Shown: piece by piece, positions 1 through 7,611 of the stretch
Layout: each line of letters starts with the position of its first letter
Position numbering within the stretch: position 1 is the first letter of the stretch
NCBI GenBank assembly: GCA_020049615.1
Contig: JAIFKN010000145.1
Coordinates: 1 to 21,327 of the forward strand
Length of the DNA: 21,327 nt
Direction of reading: 5' to 3'
DNA from: a bacterium
GTDB lineage: Bacteria; Planctomycetota; UBA11346
Made by a program: the position numbers and the translations under genes
Notes under the pieces: model-generated
Databases searched by the model: none
The model's input: only the letters and a program-made list of their open reading frames with translations
Told to the model about the DNA's origin: nothing

Positions 1-469
1 CGCGGTAGAGGGCGAGGGCCAGGCGCAGGGCGAGGATGTTCGCCACACGTTCGACGGCGCCGCCCTCGCAGCGCCGGACCAGGGCCGCGAGCACCGTCGC
101 GAGCAGGCTTCCCGGCGGCAGGCGCACGGTGCGCGGCCAGGCCATCATCAGCCGCGCCGCCGCCGCCGGCGCGGCGCTGAAGTGGACGAAGCCGTGGCGC
201 AGCATGCGCCGCCGGTCCATGCGGAAGACGTGGCGTTCGCCGGGGCGCACCAGCAGGACGCGGCCTGGCGTCAGCACCGTCTCGCCCTCCGGCCCCACGA
301 AGGTGGCGCTGCCGGCGTCGGTCCACACCAGCTCGAAGTCGGGGATGCGGCGCCAGCCGATCACGGCGCCGGGCGGATAGGCGACGCTGCCGCCGGCATC
401 GATGCGCAGCCGCAGCGCGGCGACCCGGGCCAGTTCGGCTTCGCCCTGGGCGCCGTGCCCGCCCCTCAC
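1..469 (-). CDS. AraC-family transcriptional regulator, N-terminal part (runs off the window)
   Basis: The frame opens with GTG at 469, overlapping the TGA stop of the upstream GH43 gene (GTGA, 466-469), and stays open to the window edge, giving about 156 visible residues. The visible part reads as a cupin-like AraC sensor domain: hydrophobic strands, then the stretch LLVRPGERHVFRM, where such regulators commonly carry a 'PGxxH' turn, followed by a helical region. The DNA-binding helix-turn-helix half would lie beyond the left edge and is not seen, so the family call rests on domain style and context. Coupling to GH43 suggests that it senses the sugar released by that enzyme and controls the operon. 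A cupin protein of other function is possible. Confidence 0.6.
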   Translation of the reverse strand, partial: MRGGHGAQGEAELARVAALRLRIDAGGSVAYPPGAVIGWRRIPDFELVWTDAGSATFVGPEGETVLTPGRVLLVRPGERHVFRMDRRRMLRHGFVHFSAAPAAAARLMMAWPRTVRLPPGSLLATVLAALVRRCEGGAVERVANILALRLALALYR

Positions 470-1563
470 CGCCCGAACACCGACAGGTCCCAGCGGTCGT
501 GCCAGCGCAGGCGCGGACGGCCGCCGTCGAAGCGCAGCGGCAGCCAGACGTAGCGGCCGTCGCGGGCGTCCTCGGGGCGCCAGCGGTCGCCGAGGTAGAT
601 GTAGGCGTCCTCGTGCCCGGGAACCCGCAGGACATAGGTCGACTGCGACTCGAAGGTGGTGGCGAGCTGCTGCGCGTCGCCCTCGCACGGGTTGCCCAGC
701 TCGGTCCATGGCCCCCAGATCGAATCGGCGACCGCCGAGCGCGCCGCATTGGGCGCCCAGCCGGTGCAGTCGGAGGCGATCAGCCAGTAGCGCCCGTCGC
801 GCTTGAACAGGGCCGGCCCCTCGTTGAAGCGGCCGGGCAGGACGCGGACGTACGGCCCCGCCGTGCCGAGGAAGTCGTCGCTGAGCAGGGCGATGTGCAG
901 GGTGCCGTTCTCCTCCGCGGCGCGCACCTGGTAGGCGGCGCCGTCGTCATCGACGAACAGGGTCATGTCGCGCGACATCTGCCCGCCGGCGGCATCGCGG
1001 CGGAAGGTGCCGGAGGCGGGATAGGCGGGGAAGGCGCCGCCGGTGAAGGGCTGCGCCGCCAGCGCGGCGCGCTCGGTGTCGTCCAGCGGGCGCTTCTGCT
1101 CCTCCGGCACGTTCAGCGGCCAGTCGCCGGCGTTGGGCCGGAACGAGCGGACGAAGCGGTAGGGCCCGGCGGGGCGCTCCGCCACCGCCACCCCGACCCG
1201 CGCCGCGCCGTAGCCCTGGTCCTTCAGCTCGAGGTGGAACCACATGACGAAGCGCCGCGTACGCGGGTTGTAGATCACCTTGGGCCGCTCGATGATGCAG
1301 CCGCGGGCGAGGTCGCTGGTGGGATCGTCGCTCACCGCCAGGGCGATGCCGGCGTCCTCCCACGCGTAGAGGTCGCGCGAGGCGTAGCACGACACGCCGA
1401 CCTGCGCGACGTTGCCGGCCTTGCCTGCGACCTTGTGCTCGCCGAACCACCAGTAGACCCCCTGGTCGACGAGGATGCCGCCACCATGGGCGTTGATGTG
1501 CACTCCAGCGCGATCCGGCCAGAGCGCACCGGGGACGAAGCAGCGGGCGGGCGTGGGGTCCAT
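466..1563 (-). CDS. Glycoside hydrolase family 43, exo-beta-1,3-galactanase-like
   Basis: The 365-aa protein starts at ATG 1563. The N-terminus has the HINAHGGGIL...YWWFGEHK signature typical of the GH43 galactanase subfamilies, followed by CIIERPKVIYN (Glu92), SRDMTLFVDDDG (195-208), RFNEGPALFK (Glu248) and FESQST (Gln307). In characterised fungal exo-1,3-galactanase, as I recall it, two glutamates and a glutamine take the place of the usual GH43 Asp base. The spacing here fits that pattern if residues about 140-190 are an insertion. No signal peptide is visible, so the enzyme probably acts in the cytoplasm on imported oligosaccharides. It is the first gene of a two-gene operon with the AraC-type regulator and diverges from the DMT exporter across 38 bp. 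Substrate (galactan side chains) is inferred from subfamily resemblance only. Confidence 0.85.
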   Translation of the reverse strand: MDPTPARCFVPGALWPDRAGVHINAHGGGILVDQGVYWWFGEHKVAGKAGNVAQVGVSCYASRDLYAWEDAGIALAVSDDPTSDLARGCIIERPKVIYNPRTRRFVMWFHLELKDQGYGAARVGVAVAERPAGPYRFVRSFRPNAGDWPLNVPEEQKRPLDDTERAALAAQPFTGGAFPAYPASGTFRRDAAGGQMSRDMTLFVDDDGAAYQVRAAEENGTLHIALLSDDFLGTAGPYVRVLPGRFNEGPALFKRDGRYWLIASDCTGWAPNAARSAVADSIWGPWTELGNPCEGDAQQLATTFESQSTYVLRVPGHEDAYIYLGDRWRPEDARDGRYVWLPLRFDGGRPRLRWHDRWDLSVFGR

Positions 1564-1601
1564 GGCGGCGGTCCTATCACGCCTGCCGGCGCGGTGGAGC
1601 G

Positions 1602-2510
1602 GTGAGGCGGGGCGCCGGCACCTGGCTGGGAGTCGCCGCCATCCTGGTGTGGTCGGCGAACTCCTCGGCCACCATCACCCTGGTGCGGCATCTCGGGCCG
1701 CTCACCGCCCTGGCCCTGGTCAGCGGCCTGGCCGGCATCGGGCTGGCGGCAGTCGAGGGCTGGCGCCGGCGCAGCCCCCTCGCCTTCCTCCGCATCGGCT
1801 GGCCGTTCGGCCTGCTCGGCGGCGCCTGCTTCGTGCTCTACCAGGCGCTGTACTTCACCGCCTTCTCGCTCGGTGCGCCGGAGCTCGCCGCGCCGCTCAA
1901 TCTGGTCAACTACCTGTGGCCGAGCCTCACCGTGCTGCTGTGCATCGCCCGGTCGCGGCGATCGCTGCAGCTGCGGCCTGCCGTGCTGTCCGGCGGACTG
2001 GTCCTGGGTCTGGCCGGCATCGCCATCGCCATCGCGCCGGATCCGTCACCCGCCGCGCTGCTCGCCACGATCCAGGGCAGCCCGCTCGCGTTCCTCGCCA
2101 TGCTCGGGGCCGCCGTCGCCTGGGCTGCCTACAGTGCCCTCGCGGTGCCGCTGCACCGGCCCGGCGCATCGAGCGGCACGCCGTTGTTCTTCCTGCTCGT
2201 GGCGCTGACGGCTGGCGGCCTGCGCTGCGCTTCGGACGAGCACTCCAGCCTGACGGCGCAGGATCTGCCGGTGCTGGCCTACAGTGTGGTGGCGGGATCG
2301 GCCGGGGCCTACCTGATGTGGGAGCTGGCGATGCGCCACGGTGACGTGCCGCTGCTCGGCGCGTTGAGCAACGCCCTGCCGCTGCTCTCGACCCTGGTGC
2401 TGTGGCTGCTCCTCGGCGCACCTGGTGGCGGCCTGCTCGGTCTCGCCGCCCTGCTGGTCGGCGTCGGCGCCTTGCTCGTGCACCAGGGCGCACGGCCGCG
2501 CGGGTCGTGA
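1602..2510 (+). CDS. EamA/DMT-superfamily exporter (YddG-like)
   Basis: The 302-aa protein starts at GTG 1602 and consists almost entirely of about ten hydrophobic helices in two halves, the usual EamA (drug/metabolite transporter) arrangement. The motif NLVNYLWPSLTVL (about residues 100-112) and the second-half segment AYLMWELAMRHGD are close to those of YddG-type aromatic amino-acid exporters. Its length matches the family (about 290-300 aa). It would sit in the inner membrane and export a small organic solute by proton exchange; the substrate cannot be read from the sequence. It diverges from GH43 (38 bp) and converges with the DegT aminotransferase (4 bp between stop codons), so it is probably monocistronic. 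Confidence 0.85.
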   Translation: MRRGAGTWLGVAAILVWSANSSATITLVRHLGPLTALALVSGLAGIGLAAVEGWRRRSPLAFLRIGWPFGLLGGACFVLYQALYFTAFSLGAPELAAPLNLVNYLWPSLTVLLCIARSRRSLQLRPAVLSGGLVLGLAGIAIAIAPDPSPAALLATIQGSPLAFLAMLGAAVAWAAYSALAVPLHRPGASSGTPLFFLLVALTAGGLRCASDEHSSLTAQDLPVLAYSVVAGSAGAYLMWELAMRHGDVPLLGALSNALPLLSTLVLWLLLGAPGGGLLGLAALLVGVGALLVHQGARPRGS

Positions 2511-2514
2511 CAGC

Positions 2515-3753
2515 TCAGCCCGCCTGGGCGATCCGTTCCGCGTGCCGCAGCACCCGCGCGGTGGCGGCGATGTAGGCCTGCACCAGCTCCGGCGCCGGCT
2601 CGGTGAAGACCGGGAAGCAGAGCAGCTCGGCGGCCAGTGCGGTGGTGCGGGGCAGGTCGTCGGCGGCGTAGGTGCGCAGCGGCGGCGGCAGGCGGGCGAT
2701 GTCGTTCCACCGACCTTCGGTGAACAGCGGCTGCCGGTGCAGCAGCGGATAGCGCGGCGGGGTCACCTGGCAGCCCTCGGCCTGCAGCGCGGCGGCGAGC
2801 TGGGCGAGGCTCAGCGGATGGCGTCCTGGCGGCAGGCGGAAGAGCAGCTCGAACCACACCCGCTCGCAGCCGGGCTCGGGGCGGAAGGCCTGCAGGCCGT
2901 GGGCCTCCAGCGCGTCCTCGAGCGGCGCGCAGTTCCCCCGGCGCACGGCGTTGTGCGCGTCGAGGCGGGCGAACTGGCTGAGCCCCACCGCCGCCGACAG
3001 CGGCGCCAGGCGCGTCTTGATGCCGAAGGTGGTGCCGGCGAAGCGGCAGTCGGCGCCGGGCAGCTCGAGGCAACGCCACACGTCGCCGAGCTGGGTCGCG
3101 CGCACGCGGATCGCATCGTCGTCGGTCAGCAGGATCCCGCCCTCGCCGGCCGGCGCGAGCTTGTGCGACTGCAGGCTGAACACGGAGACGTCGCCCAGCG
3201 CGCCGCACGGCGTGCCGCGCCACGACGCGCCATGCGCGTGGCTGGCGTCCTCGATGATGCGCAGACCGCGGCGCGCGGCGATGGCGCGCAGCTCGGCCAT
3301 GCGGCTGGGCACGCCCCACAGGTGCACCACGACGATGGCGCGGGTGCGCGGCGTGCAGCGCCGTTCGACGTCCTCGGGGTCGAGACCGGCCTGCTGCGGC
3401 TCGCTCTCGGCGAAGACGGGCACCGCGCCGAGCCACAGCGCCGGCACCGCCGAGGCCCACCAGGTCGCGGTCGGGACGATGACCTCGTCGCCGGGCTGCA
3501 GGCCGATGCCGTGGAAGGCGGCGAGCAGCGCGAGCGTGCCGTTGGCGTGGGCCAGGGCGTGGCGGCGGCCGAAGCGCGCGCGGTAGGCCTCCTCCAGCTG
3601 GCGCGTGACGGGATGGGTCGAGAGGTCGCCGTCGCGCAGCACCGCCAGGACGGCGGCCTCGTCAGCCTGGGTCAGGCGCGGCCAGCGCGCCGCCGCGGCG
3701 TGGTCGGGCGGGACGATGGGCTGGCCGCCGAGCAGCACAGGCAGGTCGTTCAT
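2515..3753 (-). CDS. DegT/DnrJ/EryC1/StrS-family PLP-dependent aminotransferase
   Basis: The 412-aa protein starts at ATG 3753. It shows the fold-type I PLP signatures of sugar aminotransferases: AHANGTLALLAAF (phosphate-binding region, about 68-80), DEVIVPTATWWAS (about 89-101), RIIEDASHAHGA (Asp169, pyridine nitrogen) and SLQSHKLAPAGEGG with Lys198 as the likely Schiff-base lysine. Length is slightly above the family norm (370-400). Family members transfer an amino group from glutamate or glutamine to a keto-sugar. The start codon overlaps an ancestral stop of the upstream FAD oxidoreductase (ATGA, 3750-3753), indicating former translational coupling. In the present sequence the oxidoreductase frame has no stop and runs straight into this gene, so a fused 893-aa product from 5196 to 2515 is formally possible. 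Confidence 0.88.
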   Translation of the reverse strand: MNDLPVLLGGQPIVPPDHAAAARWPRLTQADEAAVLAVLRDGDLSTHPVTRQLEEAYRARFGRRHALAHANGTLALLAAFHGIGLQPGDEVIVPTATWWASAVPALWLGAVPVFAESEPQQAGLDPEDVERRCTPRTRAIVVVHLWGVPSRMAELRAIAARRGLRIIEDASHAHGASWRGTPCGALGDVSVFSLQSHKLAPAGEGGILLTDDDAIRVRATQLGDVWRCLELPGADCRFAGTTFGIKTRLAPLSAAVGLSQFARLDAHNAVRRGNCAPLEDALEAHGLQAFRPEPGCERVWFELLFRLPPGRHPLSLAQLAAALQAEGCQVTPPRYPLLHRQPLFTEGRWNDIARLPPPLRTYAADDLPRTTALAAELLCFPVFTEPAPELVQAYIAATARVLRHAERIAQAG

Positions 3754-5196
3754 GCCGGGATCCTGCCCGCGGAGGGCGCATCGGCGAGCGCGAACAGGCG
3801 GTCCAGGCGGGCGTCCTCGGCCGCGACCGCGGCGGCATGGGCGGCGAGGCAATGGCACCTGACTTAAGACGTTGATGTAAGAATAGTGTTGACATGCATT
3901 TGCCGCATACGAACGCCGCCATCGATGGCGGGTGACCTGGGCGACCGGGGTGCGGCGACGCAGCCAGCTCTCCAGCGTCCAGCACTGCTCGTGCTCGCGG
4001 CACCAGGCCGGATCAGGCAGGTCGAGTCCGAGCCGGCGCACGATCGGCGCCTCGGCCGTCTGGAGCGGCGCGACCGGCGCCCGCCGTCCGAGCCGGCGCT
4101 CGACCCGCGCGGCGACCGCGTCGGCGACCGCCCGCGCCCCGGTCAGCTTGCCACCGAGGATGGTGATCCAGCCACCGGCATGGCCGAGTACGCGGAAGCT
4201 GCGCGTCAGATCCTGCGATCGCCGCGCCGCCGTGCCGCGCTTCACCGCCAGGGCGCGGACGCCGCAGCGCAGCGCAAGCAGCCCGCGACGATCCAGCGGT
4301 CCGACCAGCCGCCGGTGCAGCTGGATCAGGCCGAGGATCTCGTCGTCGGCCGGCTGCAGCGCGCCTGCCGCGTCGGTCAGGGTCTCGGTCGAGCCCCAGA
4401 TGGCGGCATCCGCCCCTGGATACGGCACCAGGCTGAGCATGTCGTGCTCGTCCGGATGCTCGACCATCAGGGCGTGGTCGCGGCGGCCGGCCACCACCAG
4501 GCTGACGCCGCGGCTCGGCACGATGTCCCAGCCGTGGTCGATGCCGGCCAGGGCGTCGACGCCGCCCGCCCAGGCGCCGGTGGCGTTGACCACCATGGCG
4601 CAGCGCATCGTGGTGCGCAGGCCGTCGAGCCGGTCGTCCAGCGCGACCTCCCAGCCGCCGGGCCGCGCCGTCGCCGCGGCCGGCGCGCACCAGTTCAGTA
4701 CCGTGCCGGGGACGCCGGCCGCCTGCGACCAGGCGCGGCGCGCATCATGCTCGGCCAGCAGGCCTTCGCGGAAGCGCAGGTATCCATCGCGCGAACGCGG
4801 GAACGGGCCGCGGCCGCCGCCCAGCGCCCAGTAGGCGAGCAGGGCGGCGCGGACCAGCAGCGGGCTGCGGCGCGCCGGATCGGCGCGATAGGCGCAGGGC
4901 AGGGGCCGCACGCCGCTGGTGGGATCGGCGAGCAGGCGGTCGCGTTCGCGGGTCCAGCGCCAGACCTCGTCGACGCGGCCGCGGGCGAGGTAGAGCAGTC
5001 CGCCCCACACCAGGTTGGCGGAACCCTGGCTGGCGCCTGCGCCGAGGTCGCCGCGCTCGACCAGGATGACCCGGCAGCCCGCCAGGGCGAGCCGGCGGTA
5101 CACGGCCGTCCCGACCACGCCGCCGCCGACCACCAGCACGTCGGCCGCCGGCGGTCCGCTGCGGAACCACGCCTGGCGGCGTTCGCGGGCGGTCAT
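3750..5196 (-). CDS. FAD-dependent oxidoreductase, GlpA/GlpD-like, with a disrupted 3' end
   Basis: Translation starts at ATG 5196, overlapping the stop of the 71-aa gene (ATGA). Residues 20-50 form a Rossmann FAD-binding motif (VVGGGVVG, then VILVERGD), followed by GASQGSANLVWGGLLYL, typical of DAO-superfamily glycerol-3-phosphate dehydrogenases. Later come VVNATGAWAG (FAD-contact motif) and GGWITILGGKLTGAR. Recognisable homology-like sequence ends near LRRRTPVAQ (about 3945). The next ~80 bases contain an AT-rich foreign-looking stretch. Beyond it a natural-looking C-terminus (LAAHAAAVAAEDARLDRLFA, TGA at 3750-3752) continues in a different frame. In the annotated frame there is no stop before the aminotransferase. 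The product may oxidise a hydroxy-acid or sugar-alcohol phosphate and pass electrons to FAD. Specificity is unknown, and the loss of the C-terminal part could abolish function. Confidence 0.75.
3852..3931. other. AT-rich insertion or replacement scar with a 16-bp palindrome
   Basis: Positions 3852-3913 are about 42% GC by count, in surroundings near 70%. A perfect 16-bp palindrome, CCGCCATCGATGGCGG, follows at 3916-3931. The segment separates two pieces of the FAD oxidoreductase that are in different frames, so it is probably a short insertion or insertion-plus-deletion scar, for example the remnant of a mobile element end or a miniature element. I see no clear target-site duplication or terminal inverted repeat pair, and no recognisable transposase sequence. 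A local misassembly is the alternative. Confidence 0.55.
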
Positions 5197-5411
5197 CAGG
5201 CCGAGGCGTTGGCGTGCGCCCAGTCCTCGAGCCAGCCGCGCATGCGGCCGCGGTAGGTCGTCGGTACATCGGTCTGGGCGACCCACAGGCGCAGGTGGGC
5301 GACCGGGATGCCCTTGGCCTGGATGGAGGCGACGAAGGCGGGATCGTTCACCGCCTTGGCCAGCAGATCCTGGGAACGCCCGGACCAGCGCATGAGATTG
5401 GGACGGGCCAT
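5196..5411 (-). CDS. Small protein of unknown function (71 aa)
   Basis: This short gene runs from ATG 5411 to a TGA that overlaps the ATG of the FAD oxidoreductase (ATGA). The product is soluble and mixed alpha-type, with no membrane segment or signal peptide: an N-terminal basic stretch (MARPNLMRWSGRSQDLL), then DPAFVASIQAKGIPVAHLRLW and an acidic/aromatic C-terminus (GWLEDWAHANASA). I do not recognise the family. Residue composition is like a real protein, and the coupling to the next gene supports expression. A promoter-like pair (TTGGCG, 16 bp, TACCGT) lies directly upstream, with only 6 nt between the -10-like box and the ATG. It may be the first gene of an operon with the oxidoreductase and the DegT aminotransferase, perhaps as a small accessory subunit; that role is a guess. 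Confidence 0.55.
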   Translation of the reverse strand: MARPNLMRWSGRSQDLLAKAVNDPAFVASIQAKGIPVAHLRLWVAQTDVPTTYRGRMRGWLEDWAHANASA

Positions 5412-5417
5412 GGCCGG

Positions 5418-5445
5418 ACGGTAGCGGCAGAAAGCCGATCGCCAA
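5418..5445 (-). promoter_or_regulatory. Candidate leaderless promoter for the 71-aa/FAD/DegT operon
   Basis: On the minus strand, TTGGCG (5445-5440) and TACCGT (5423-5418) are separated by 16 bp, and the -10-like box ends 6 nt before ATG 5411. The predicted transcript would start at or next to the start codon. The match is weak (TTG of the -35; TAnnnT of the -10) and comes only from reading the sequence. Confidence 0.3.
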
Positions 5446-5491
5446 CCGGGGGCCGGCGGCGGACCCTGCTGCTCGCGGCGCCTGGCTGCCA

Positions 5492-5520
5492 TTGCGCCTC
5501 GCCTGGGACGATCGTAGGGT
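5492..5520 (+). promoter_or_regulatory. Candidate promoter for the esterase/exonuclease frame
   Basis: TTGCGC (5492-5497) and TAGGGT (5515-5520) are 17 bp apart, and the second box ends 5 nt before ATG 5526. The same AGGG could instead serve as a ribosome binding site at 6-nt spacing. The sequence alone cannot decide between a near-leaderless promoter and a Shine-Dalgarno element. Confidence 0.27.
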
Positions 5521-5525
5521 CCGTC

Positions 5526-7607
5526 ATGATCCGCAGCCTCCTCCTGTCCGTCTGCGCCCTGGTCGTGATCGCGGCCGAGCCGGCGGGCAGCGCCAGCTTC
5601 GCCCTGCCGACGAAGGTGCCCAAGAACGCCGAAGTGACGGTGCAGGTCGCCTACCCGCTCGGCCCGGACGGGAAGGTCGATGTCGAGGCGGCCTCGGATG
5701 TCGTCTACTACCAGGGCTGGTGGGGCGAGAAGGACTTCCAGAAGGGGGGCGTCTTCCAGGCCCTCGCCAAGGCCCGCTTCACCGTGGTCGGCATCTTCTT
5801 CGAGGATACGCCGATCGATCCGGCGACCGGTTCGCTGGATGCCGTCACCGAGGCCCTCGCCCGCGTCCGCCAGATGCTCGGCCTGCCTGATTGGCGGGCC
5901 TTCGCCTGCGGCCACTCCAGCGGAGCCAGCGCGGTCTACTGGGCGGCGGCGACCAGGCCGAAGCTGTTCGAGGCCATCGCGCCGATCTCCGGCCGGGTGC
6001 CCCAGGGCCTGCCGGCTCCCGAGACGCTCATGCTGCACGTCTTCACCTGGGGCGATGACCGCAGCATCGGCGGCCTGGCCTGGCACGAGTCGCTGCGCCT
6101 CTCGGGCCTGTCGACCGTCCTGTCGACGCCGCCGAACTGGGGTGCACGCGGCAATCCGATCTGGCTGCACCTCAATTCCCAGCCGTCGATCACCACCGCG
6201 GTGGCCTGGCTGCGTGCGGTCGCCGATCTGCGCCGCGCCTCCGGGGGCGAGGTGCCGCCGCCCGCGATCTGGCCGGTCCAGGCCGAGGCCTCCTGGGTCG
6301 CCTCGACGGTCGAGCCGGCTGGCGGTCCGAACCGCCGGCCGTTGCCCGCGGCCGCGCTGGCCGACCAGTTCGCCGCCCTGCACCGCGATGTCAGCGAACG
6401 GACCGACCCCGCCACCGGCGCCCGTATCACCGTGGTCCGGCCGCGCCTGCAAGCCGACCGCACCGTGGTGGTGCTGAGCCCGACCGCCCGCCGCGACCGC
6501 TCGACCTGGGATGCCGCCCTCGCCACCGAACGCGGCGCCCTGGGCATCGCCATCGCCTCGGCCACGCCGCTGACTGCCGGACAGCTCGGCAAGCTGCTCG
6601 CCGAACCGGGCCTGATCCCGGCCGGCCCGCCCTGCTCGGTCATCGCCGCCGGCGACCAGACCCCGGCCCTGGCGGGCATCACCGATCCGGCCATCCGCCG
6701 CATCGCCATCGAACCGGCCCAGGCCGGCGCGGACGGCATCCTGGCCGTGGTCGCGCAGGAGGTCGCCGCCCCGGTCCCGTCCGGAGTCCTCGCCGTCACC
6801 GTGCCGGCGAAGAACCCGGAGATGCGGCACCAGAAGCTGCTCGACGCCGCCCTGGCGAGCGTCGGCGGCGGGTTCCGCTGGGGGTTGCCACCTGGAAGGG
6901 CCTGTCTGACCGCGATCGCCGTCATCGACTTCGAGACCACGGGCATGATGCCGGGGCCAGACCGCATCATCGAGGTCGGCGCCGTCATCGTCCGCGACGG
7001 CACGGTCACGGACACCTTCTCGACCCTGATGGACCCCGGTTTCCGCATCCCCACGTTCATCACCGGCCTCACTGGCATCACCACGGCCATGGTGCGCGGG
7101 AAGCCGAGGCCGGAGGCGGTGATGCCCGGACTGCGCTCGTTCCTCGGCGATCTGCCCTGCCTGGCCCACAACGCGAGCTTCGATCGCCGGTTCTTCATGG
7201 CCGAGATGGCTCGCGCCGGGCAGGAGCATGAACGCCACTTCCTGTGCTCGGTGCTGCTGGCCCGACGGCTGGTCGTCGGTGCTCCCAGCCATCGGCTGGG
7301 CGCGCTCGTCGACTACCTCGGACTGGAACAGCCACCCGGCCACCAGGCCCACCGCGCCTTGGGCGACGCCCTGATGACGGCGCGGCTGTGGTGCCGCCTC
7401 CTCGCGACACTCCGCGAGCGCCTCGTCGGCGAGCCCGACCTCAGCCTGCTCCAGCACCTGATGCGGGTACCCAAAGCCCGGGTTCCGGACTGGTTAGAAG
7501 AACAGACCAGGCTGCACGATCCTCTCGCCGACGAGCCGCGCCGGCTGCCGCGCGCCGATCTCGCCCGCCGCTACGGCGGCAGCGCCATCGTGCTGGTCGG
7601 CGAGTGA
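5526..7607 (+). CDS. Secreted alpha/beta-hydrolase (esterase) module in one frame with a DnaQ-like exonuclease module
   Basis: The 693-aa frame starts at ATG 5526. Residues 1-23 look like a signal peptide (MIRSLLLSVCALVVIAA...GSA). Residues about 30-250 resemble PHB-depolymerase/feruloyl-esterase-like hydrolases, with the nucleophile elbow GHSSG (129-133, Ser131). Residues about 250-450 are of unclear function. From residue about 461 the sequence is a DEDDh 3'-5' exonuclease of the DNA polymerase III epsilon type: AVIDFETTG (Asp468, Glu470), CLAHNASFDRRFF (second Asp) and HRALGDA (His-x4-Asp). A secreted esterase joined to a DNA exonuclease makes little biological sense. An in-frame CTG at 6906 has a GGAAGG ribosome-binding-like site 6 nt upstream and overlaps a TGA in another frame (CTGA). 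Two coupled genes separated by a one-base change, perhaps in the G5 run just upstream, are therefore likelier than a true fusion. Confidence 0.75.
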   Translation: MIRSLLLSVCALVVIAAEPAGSASFALPTKVPKNAEVTVQVAYPLGPDGKVDVEAASDVVYYQGWWGEKDFQKGGVFQALAKARFTVVGIFFEDTPIDPATGSLDAVTEALARVRQMLGLPDWRAFACGHSSGASAVYWAAATRPKLFEAIAPISGRVPQGLPAPETLMLHVFTWGDDRSIGGLAWHESLRLSGLSTVLSTPPNWGARGNPIWLHLNSQPSITTAVAWLRAVADLRRASGGEVPPPAIWPVQAEASWVASTVEPAGGPNRRPLPAAALADQFAALHRDVSERTDPATGARITVVRPRLQADRTVVVLSPTARRDRSTWDAALATERGALGIAIASATPLTAGQLGKLLAEPGLIPAGPPCSVIAAGDQTPALAGITDPAIRRIAIEPAQAGADGILAVVAQEVAAPVPSGVLAVTVPAKNPEMRHQKLLDAALASVGGGFRWGLPPGRACLTAIAVIDFETTGMMPGPDRIIEVGAVIVRDGTVTDTFSTLMDPGFRIPTFITGLTGITTAMVRGKPRPEAVMPGLRSFLGDLPCLAHNASFDRRFFMAEMARAGQEHERHFLCSVLLARRLVVGAPSHRLGALVDYLGLEQPPGHQAHRALGDALMTARLWCRLLATLRERLVGEPDLSLLQHLMRVPKARVPDWLEEQTRLHDPLADEPRRLPRADLARRYGGSAIVLVGE
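6894..6908 (+). promoter_or_regulatory. Internal Shine-Dalgarno-like site and CTG start for the exonuclease module
   Basis: GGAAGG at 6894-6899 lies 6 nt before an in-frame CTG (6906-6908). That CTG sits immediately before the exonuclease motif AVIDFETTG and overlaps a TGA in the +1 frame (6907-6909). The geometry matches the 4-nt stop/start overlaps used elsewhere in the window (ATGA, GTGA). It is the probable start of a separate exonuclease of about 233 aa; CTG is a rare initiator, which lowers confidence. Confidence 0.35.
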
Positions 7608-7611
7608 GGCC

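Noticed and set aside
3889..3894. TTGACA in the AT-rich scar as a plus-strand promoter
   Set aside because: No -10-like box at proper spacing and no plus-strand gene downstream.
5196..7457. Open frame of 753 codons on the minus strand opposite the esterase/exonuclease frame
   Set aside because: Antisense shadow of a GC-rich gene. Only its last 71 codons, beyond the plus-strand gene, are protein-like and were kept as a separate small gene.
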